A stretch of 64,000 nt of DNA, taken from contig CBFIHR010000010.1 in assembly GCA_965662365.1 (NCBI GenBank), forward strand, positions 15,214 through 79,213, in the 5' to 3' direction. The notes beneath the pieces were generated by a model. It did no database searches. It was not told the origin of the DNA and saw only the letters and a list, made by a program, of their open reading frames with translations. Made by a program: the position numbers and the translations under genes. Position 1 is the stretch's first letter. Every line of letters starts with the position of its first letter. Positions 60,535-64,000 of the stretch are shown here, in pieces. The DNA comes from CAWVWD01 sp965662365 (lineage in GTDB: Bacteria; Bacteroidota; Bacteroidia; Chitinophagales; Saprospiraceae).

Positions 60535-61302
60535 TTATTTTAAATAAAGTCTTCGTACGCTAACAAAAATTACAATTAATAAAGAATAGCCGATAAAAAA
60601 CGGAATAACGAACTCTTCTAACTGAAGGATTAACATCACGGCCATAATTAGTAGCTGAGAACCTAACCCCAAAGCAGATAAAAGTGTCATAAACCATTTT
60701 GGAAAAGGCTGACTATTCATCGCCTTCGTGTCTAACAAATAAATGAATTTGTCAAAAACGTAATACAACAGATTGAATATTTTATGAAAAATATTCACGT
60801 AGTGTTGAGACTCACCTTTGAAGGCAGTCGGTGTCGTGTACTCAAAAACTCGACTTGTTGAGTCACCATTTACCTTATTTCGCAATATTACATAATAGTA
60901 ATTGTATAAAGTACCTTGTAGCTGAATGCCGACAAATGCTAAAATCATATTAACAATACTGCAATCGGTGATGTACCAAAACGTCAGAATAAACAGGAAA
61001 TTTAGAATAATATCTGCAATAGAATCATAGTATCTCCCGATGTACGAAGGCGTATTTTTTAGGCGGGCTAACTCACCATCAGCCGCATCTAAAATTGATT
61101 TTAAAATCAAAAAGAAAGCCGCCGAAAGGTAGTAATTGTAAAGGATACAGTATATCGCTAAAATACCCGAAATAATAAAAAGCGTCGTTACGTGAATTGG
61201 CGTGAAAGAGGTTTTTTTAAGGTTAGTTGCAATCCATCGAGCAACAAATCGACCATAATCAGAAACATCAATAAATTGATGCTGCTTTGGTAATTTAGAC
61301 AT
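60535..61302 (-). CDS. CDP-alcohol phosphatidyltransferase family protein
   Basis: 255 residues with about six transmembrane helices. The complete signature D-G-x2-A-R-x8-G-x3-D-x3-D is DGELAR (75-80), Gly89, Asp93 and Asp97, in ADGELARLKNTPSYIGRYYD then SIAD. Enzymes of this fold move a phospho-alcohol from a CDP-activated donor to another alcohol, making phospholipids or inositol-type headgroups. Which product cannot be told; no other phospholipid gene is adjacent. The N-terminus (LPKQHQFIDVSDYGRFVARWIA) is amphipathic and typical of the longer members in Bacteroidota. Confidence 0.9.
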   Translation of the reverse strand: MSKLPKQHQFIDVSDYGRFVARWIATNLKKTSFTPIHVTTLFIISGILAIYCILYNYYLSAAFFLILKSILDAADGELARLKNTPSYIGRYYDSIADIILNFLFILTFWYITDCSIVNMILAFVGIQLQGTLYNYYYVILRNKVNGDSTSRVFEYTTPTAFKGESQHYVNIFHKIFNLLYYVFDKFIYLLDTKAMNSQPFPKWFMTLLSALGLGSQLLIMAVMLILQLEEFVIPFFIGYSLLIVIFVSVRRLYLK

Positions 61303-61433
61303 AAATATTCATAAAAAATGAATAGACAACTTCCTTTGTTGAACACTCATCTGAAAATTAGAGTAAAATAACTCGTCACAAAATTACGACTTCCAATGTA
61401 AATAAAATGTTAAACGAGGATTAAATTACTTTT

Positions 61434-61895
61434 TTATTCAAAGAAAAACAATTTTGCGTTAAGCCATTCATCTTCCAGAGTCGCCTTGTATTTTTTATAA
61501 AAATTAATCGCTGATTCGTTCCAGTCTAAAACTTGCCATTTCATCATTTTACAATTTTGCTTTTTAGCTTCCGCAATAATCGCATCGAACAATAACTGAC
61601 CGATGCCACGGCGACGAAAGGCTGGTTTTACCACAAAGTCTTCGAGGTACATCATCTTTCCTTTCCATGTCGAATAAGTCAGATAATATAAAGTCATGCC
61701 TACAACTTGACCTTGTTCCTCTACGGCTACCTGTGCCTGAAACGTCCCTTCTCGAAAATCTTTGGTCAGTTCGTTTAAGGTGACAATAACCTCGTCTTTA
61801 GCATTTTCAAAAATAGCTAAATCAATAATTAAATTCAGAATAGCAGCTAAGTCTGCTTCTGTTGCATATCGGACTGTAATGTTGTTTGTTTGCAT
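61434..61895 (-). CDS. GNAT acetyltransferase, diamine/thialysine (SSAT-like)
   Basis: 153 residues. It aligns by eye with spermidine/spermine acetyltransferase along its length: VRYATEADLAAILNLIIDLAIFE, GMTLYYLTYSTWKGKMMYLEDFVVKPAFRRRGIGQLLFDAI, and WQVLDWNESAINFYKKYKATLEDEW. RRRGIG at about 95-100 is the acetyl-CoA pyrophosphate loop (R/Q-x-x-G-x-G/A), and the WNExxINFYKK block is typical of the SSAT group. It should acetylate a small diamine or thialysine-like amine in the cytoplasm. It stands 131 bases upstream of the phosphatidyltransferase gene on the same strand. Confidence 0.88.
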   Translation of the reverse strand: MQTNNITVRYATEADLAAILNLIIDLAIFENAKDEVIVTLNELTKDFREGTFQAQVAVEEQGQVVGMTLYYLTYSTWKGKMMYLEDFVVKPAFRRRGIGQLLFDAIIAEAKKQNCKMMKWQVLDWNESAINFYKKYKATLEDEWLNAKLFFFE

Positions 61896-61994
61896 CGTTG
61901 GTTAAAATCTAATTTTTTTTCAACATCTTAATCATTGAAAATCAATTACTTGCCTATAAAAACAAAATATTTTAAACAAATTGTTTGTAAAAAT

Positions 61995-62026
61995 TTAGTT
62001 TATAAAAACAATTTGTTTTAGATTTG
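61995..62026 (+). promoter_or_regulatory. Likely promoter of the third glucosaminidase gene
   Basis: TAGATTTG at 62019-62026 fits TAnnTTTG exactly; the upstream element is TTAG, a 20-base spacer away, so that half is weak. Around it, aaacaaattgttt and aaaacaatttgtttt are palindromic words that could bind a regulator. The start codon is at 62080. Confidence 0.45.
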
Positions 62027-62079
62027 TACTGTAATTAATAACATTTGAAACATTTTGAAACAATTAAATATATAAAGAT

Positions 62080-62958
62080 ATGAATCGTTCACTGACACAG
62101 TTTAAACATAATTTAAATCAAAACTTATTCAAAGCTAATTCTTTTTTCCGTGAAAACTGGTTTAAAGTTCTATTAGTTTTGGTCTTTGCTTTTATCATTA
62201 CACGCAAAGATTTGAATTTTCAATTTGCCCTAAATAACGCAAGTGCGATGGTATCACCGCACAACGGCATCGTCACTTCTATTGCACAACCTTCGGCATT
62301 AGTCACCGGAAACCGTGGAACGCCTCAAGAAGACCTGGGCAAAATAACGATGGGCGAAACGACAAGTTCAACCACAAAAACGAAGGAGAGCAAGCCCAAA
62401 AAACAAAAAATAGATGAGAACAAAGCTCAGTCGTTTTCTAACTTAGGCTTTGTATTGAACCCAACTTATGCGAAGCGTCATAACATTGATCCAGCGATTG
62501 TAGCAGAGAAAAAACGCATTGTGGATAATTATGTCAAGCGTTTTGCACCGATTGCCGTACAGGAAATGAAGGAGTACGGTATTCCTGCGAGTATTACCTT
62601 AGCACAAGGGTTGCTGGAGTCCAATGCTGGCGATAGCCGTTTGGCAAAAGACGCAAATAATCATTTTGGTATCAAATGCTTCTCAAAGTCTTGTGAAAAA
62701 GGACATTGCAAAAACTACACGGACGACACTCACAAAGACTTTTTTAGAATACACACCAACGTCTGGGAAAGCTACCGAGCACACTCGCTTTTTTTGCAGC
62801 GTAGCCGTTACAAACACTTATCAAAATTGAAAAAAACAGATTATAAAGCATGGGCTCACGGTCTGAAAAAAGCTGGTTATGCCACCGACAAACGATATGC
62901 TTATAAATTGATTTCGATTATTGAAACCTTGAACTTAAACCGTTTTGACAAAAAGTAA
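62080..62958 (+). CDS. Membrane-anchored glucosaminidase (GH73-type)
   Basis: 292 residues. One N-terminal membrane helix (about 28-42, WFKVLLVLVFAFII) acts as a signal anchor. A Ser/Thr/Lys-rich linker follows (60-125), then a glucosaminidase domain at about 145-290: PASITLAQGLLESNAG with likely catalytic Glu180, ANNHFGIKC, AHSLFLQRSRYKHL, and KAWAHGLKKAGYATDKRYAYKLI. It is the same domain as in the two LysM enzymes at 33.9-36.7 kb but has no LysM modules, being held by the membrane instead. It should cleave peptidoglycan glycan strands in the periplasm. Confidence 0.9.
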   Translation: MNRSLTQFKHNLNQNLFKANSFFRENWFKVLLVLVFAFIITRKDLNFQFALNNASAMVSPHNGIVTSIAQPSALVTGNRGTPQEDLGKITMGETTSSTTKTKESKPKKQKIDENKAQSFSNLGFVLNPTYAKRHNIDPAIVAEKKRIVDNYVKRFAPIAVQEMKEYGIPASITLAQGLLESNAGDSRLAKDANNHFGIKCFSKSCEKGHCKNYTDDTHKDFFRIHTNVWESYRAHSLFLQRSRYKHLSKLKKTDYKAWAHGLKKAGYATDKRYAYKLISIIETLNLNRFDKK

Positions 62959-63003
62959 ATCAAGATCTAACGAGGGTTTTTTACTTTATATTAAATATTA
63001 GCA

Positions 63004-63039
63004 TGACCTCATTCCTTTATTGGTTTGAGGTCTTTTTTT
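63004..63039 (+). terminator. Terminator of the membrane-anchored glucosaminidase gene
   Basis: gacctca pairs with tgaggtc-type sequence (7-bp stem, one mismatch beyond) and is followed by seven T, 46 bases after the stop. Confidence 0.75.
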
Positions 63040-63105
63040 GTATCTTTTATCTTGTTGAGCGTTAATTGATGGAATGTATTTTATTAAATCAAAAATCGAA
63101 AAATC

Positions 63106-63474
63106 ATGTTAAAACAATTTGTATTATTTGTCGCATTAATTGCTGCCGTCAGTTGTGGCGAAACAGAAAATAACAACGAACAGATTCACGGCAACTGGCA
63201 CGCTATTTCCTGGACAGCCGCCGGAATCGAAACTTTGGAACAAGGGGCAAGTGTGACGTTTGAGTTTAACGATGACGATACCTACGCCGCAAAATCTGGG
63301 GCAACCATGCAAGAAGAAGGTATTTATCGTTTATCTGGTACAAAACTTTATACGACTGCAAAAGGTCAAATCGAAAAAATGGTCGAAGTAGAACTTTCGG
63401 GTACAGATACTTTGATGATGAATATGAACCGCTCGGGGACTGCTGAAACGATGATTTTGGTGAAAAGTGAGTAA
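63106..63474 (+). CDS. Small lipocalin-like lipoprotein
   Basis: 122 residues. Signal with lipobox AAVSC (Cys17). The mature part starts with IHGNWHAISWTAAGIETLEQGASVTFEFNDDDTYAAKSG and continues EEGIYRLSGTKLYTTAKG and VEVELSGTDTLMMNMN. The GxW near the start and the alternating strands fit the lipocalin-like domains of short Bacteroidota lipoproteins (GxWxxxS...F..DGTY...G.Y...g..L). Role unknown; these are often envelope proteins under stress control. A very strong terminator follows at once. Confidence 0.78.
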   Translation: MLKQFVLFVALIAAVSCGETENNNEQIHGNWHAISWTAAGIETLEQGASVTFEFNDDDTYAAKSGATMQEEGIYRLSGTKLYTTAKGQIEKMVEVELSGTDTLMMNMNRSGTAETMILVKSE

Positions 63475-63483
63475 CAAAACCTA

Positions 63484-63531
63484 AAAAGCCCCGTCATTCG
63501 GACGGCTGTCCGAATGACGGGGGCTTCTCTA
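63484..63531 (+). terminator. Strong terminator between the lipoprotein gene and the DUF6089-like gene
   Basis: aagccccgtcattcggac pairs with gtccgaatgacggggctt-like sequence (one extra G) around a 4-base loop. The 18-bp GC-rich stem with flanking A and T tracts could act on both strands of these convergent genes. Confidence 0.88.
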
Positions 63532-63586
63532 AAAAAAGTAACATCAAATTTATATTTCGTAAATCTTCTAAAAATCCTGAAATCTT

Positions 63587-64000
63587 CTAAAACCACGGAC
63601 AATTGATACGAGCAAAATTATACACCAGCCCAAGACCTATAAAAGCATAAGCATCATTATTTTGTGAATTACCACGTTGATTACCTGGGATACCGCTATT
63701 ATTCAAACTTCTATCCGCAAAAGCCTGCGCAATCTCATTACGAATTTCCTCCAAATCTCCCGGATCAGCATAAACCGTACTCACGTCATCTAAATAATCC
63801 GTGAATAAGCGGCGAGAACTTATAAAGATATTTAAGCTCCAATCGAAATTCAAATCGACTTTAAAACCTGCACCATAATTTATAGCGACTTGCGTCAAAT
63901 CATATTCTTCGCCACGGAACTGCCCTTCCGTCCCTAACGGCTGCAAGTCGTACCAGATACCATCTAACTGTGCTTCCGGATTGAAGCTAAACAAGGATAG
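63587..64000 (-). CDS. DUF6089-like outer-membrane beta-barrel protein (N-terminus outside window)
   Basis: 137 C-terminal residues are visible; the frame is open to base 64000 and continues beyond it, so the start is missing. The blocks YDLTQVAINYGAGFKVDLNFDWSLNIFISSRRLFTDYLDDVSTVYAD and YAFIGLGLVYNF match DUF6089-type outer-membrane proteins of Bacteroidota. The LxQVAIPxGxGxK...R..FTDYLDDVSTxY pattern is very characteristic and is shared with PorG-like proteins of the type IX secretion system. The final INCPWF contains a Cys and aromatic end. Membership is fairly clear; a link to type IX secretion is only possible. Confidence 0.8.
   Translation of the reverse strand, partial: LSLFSFNPEAQLDGIWYDLQPLGTEGQFRGEEYDLTQVAINYGAGFKVDLNFDWSLNIFISSRRLFTDYLDDVSTVYADPGDLEEIRNEIAQAFADRSLNNSGIPGNQRGNSQNNDAYAFIGLGLVYNFARINCPWF

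Overview
The window looks like a chromosomal segment of a low-GC Bacteroidota bacterium. The evidence is a SusC/SusD pair, a DUF3127 protein, a Bacteroidota-type alpha-2-macroglobulin, PepSY-like and Spy-like small exported proteins, a DUF4212/VC_2705-type symporter pair, TAnnTTTG-like promoter elements, and genes without strong Shine-Dalgarno sequences. The mix resembles Saprospiria/Chitinophagia-type genomes, but rank below phylum is inference. I see no rRNA, tRNA, CRISPR array, integrase, transposase or prophage. Most of the window is ordinary core genome with a few accessory genes.

Layout. 0-8 kb: the C-terminal part of a dihydroorotase homologue that lacks key metal/catalytic residues, a sulfotransferase-like remnant, a VanX-type D-Ala-D-Ala dipeptidase lipoprotein, an NlpC/P60 lipoprotein, DUF3127, a thioredoxin-like protein, proline dehydrogenase, a Spy-like/membrane-protein pair and a Gfo/Idh/MocA oxidoreductase. 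8-12.5 kb: an ATPase_2-type P-loop protein behind two tandem operator-like hairpins, an RluA pseudouridine synthase, and about 1 kb without clear genes that carries a promoter and hairpins (ncRNA candidate). 12.5-22 kb: dnaB, then a DnaA-box-rich spacer that is a good oriC candidate, nadK, an FAD dehydrogenase, a glycerate kinase fused to a degenerate HAD phosphatase domain, a GT-B-like protein and an aldo/keto reductase. 22-34 kb: a 2088-residue alpha-2-macroglobulin and an orphan SusC/SusD pair. 34-43 kb: tandem LysM glucosaminidases, a microprotein translationally coupled to a sodium/solute symporter, an LpxD-like acyltransferase and a large metzincin-type protease.

43.4-55.1 kb is the most coherent functional block. 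Nine collinear minus-strand genes run, in transcription order, porin, DUF4212 symporter subunit, large acetate-type symporter, two tiny membrane proteins, a CrbS/CbrA-type transporter-histidine kinase, a receiver-only response regulator, acetyl-CoA synthetase and propionyl-CoA synthetase. Together they would import short-chain acids across both membranes, sense them and activate them to CoA thioesters.

55-64 kb: rsmA, a crotonase, an orphan PAS histidine kinase, small unknown and lipoprotein genes, a CDP-alcohol phosphatidyltransferase, an SSAT-like acetyltransferase, a third glucosaminidase, and the end of a DUF6089-like outer-membrane protein.

The non-coding DNA is the most unusual part. 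It holds the oriC candidate, the paired 16-bp hairpins before the ATPase, an 85-bp cruciform near 3.5 kb, a terminal-inverted-repeat element near 7.1 kb with a partial copy near 43.0 kb, and dispersed short palindromes, two of which lie inside the macroglobulin reading frame.
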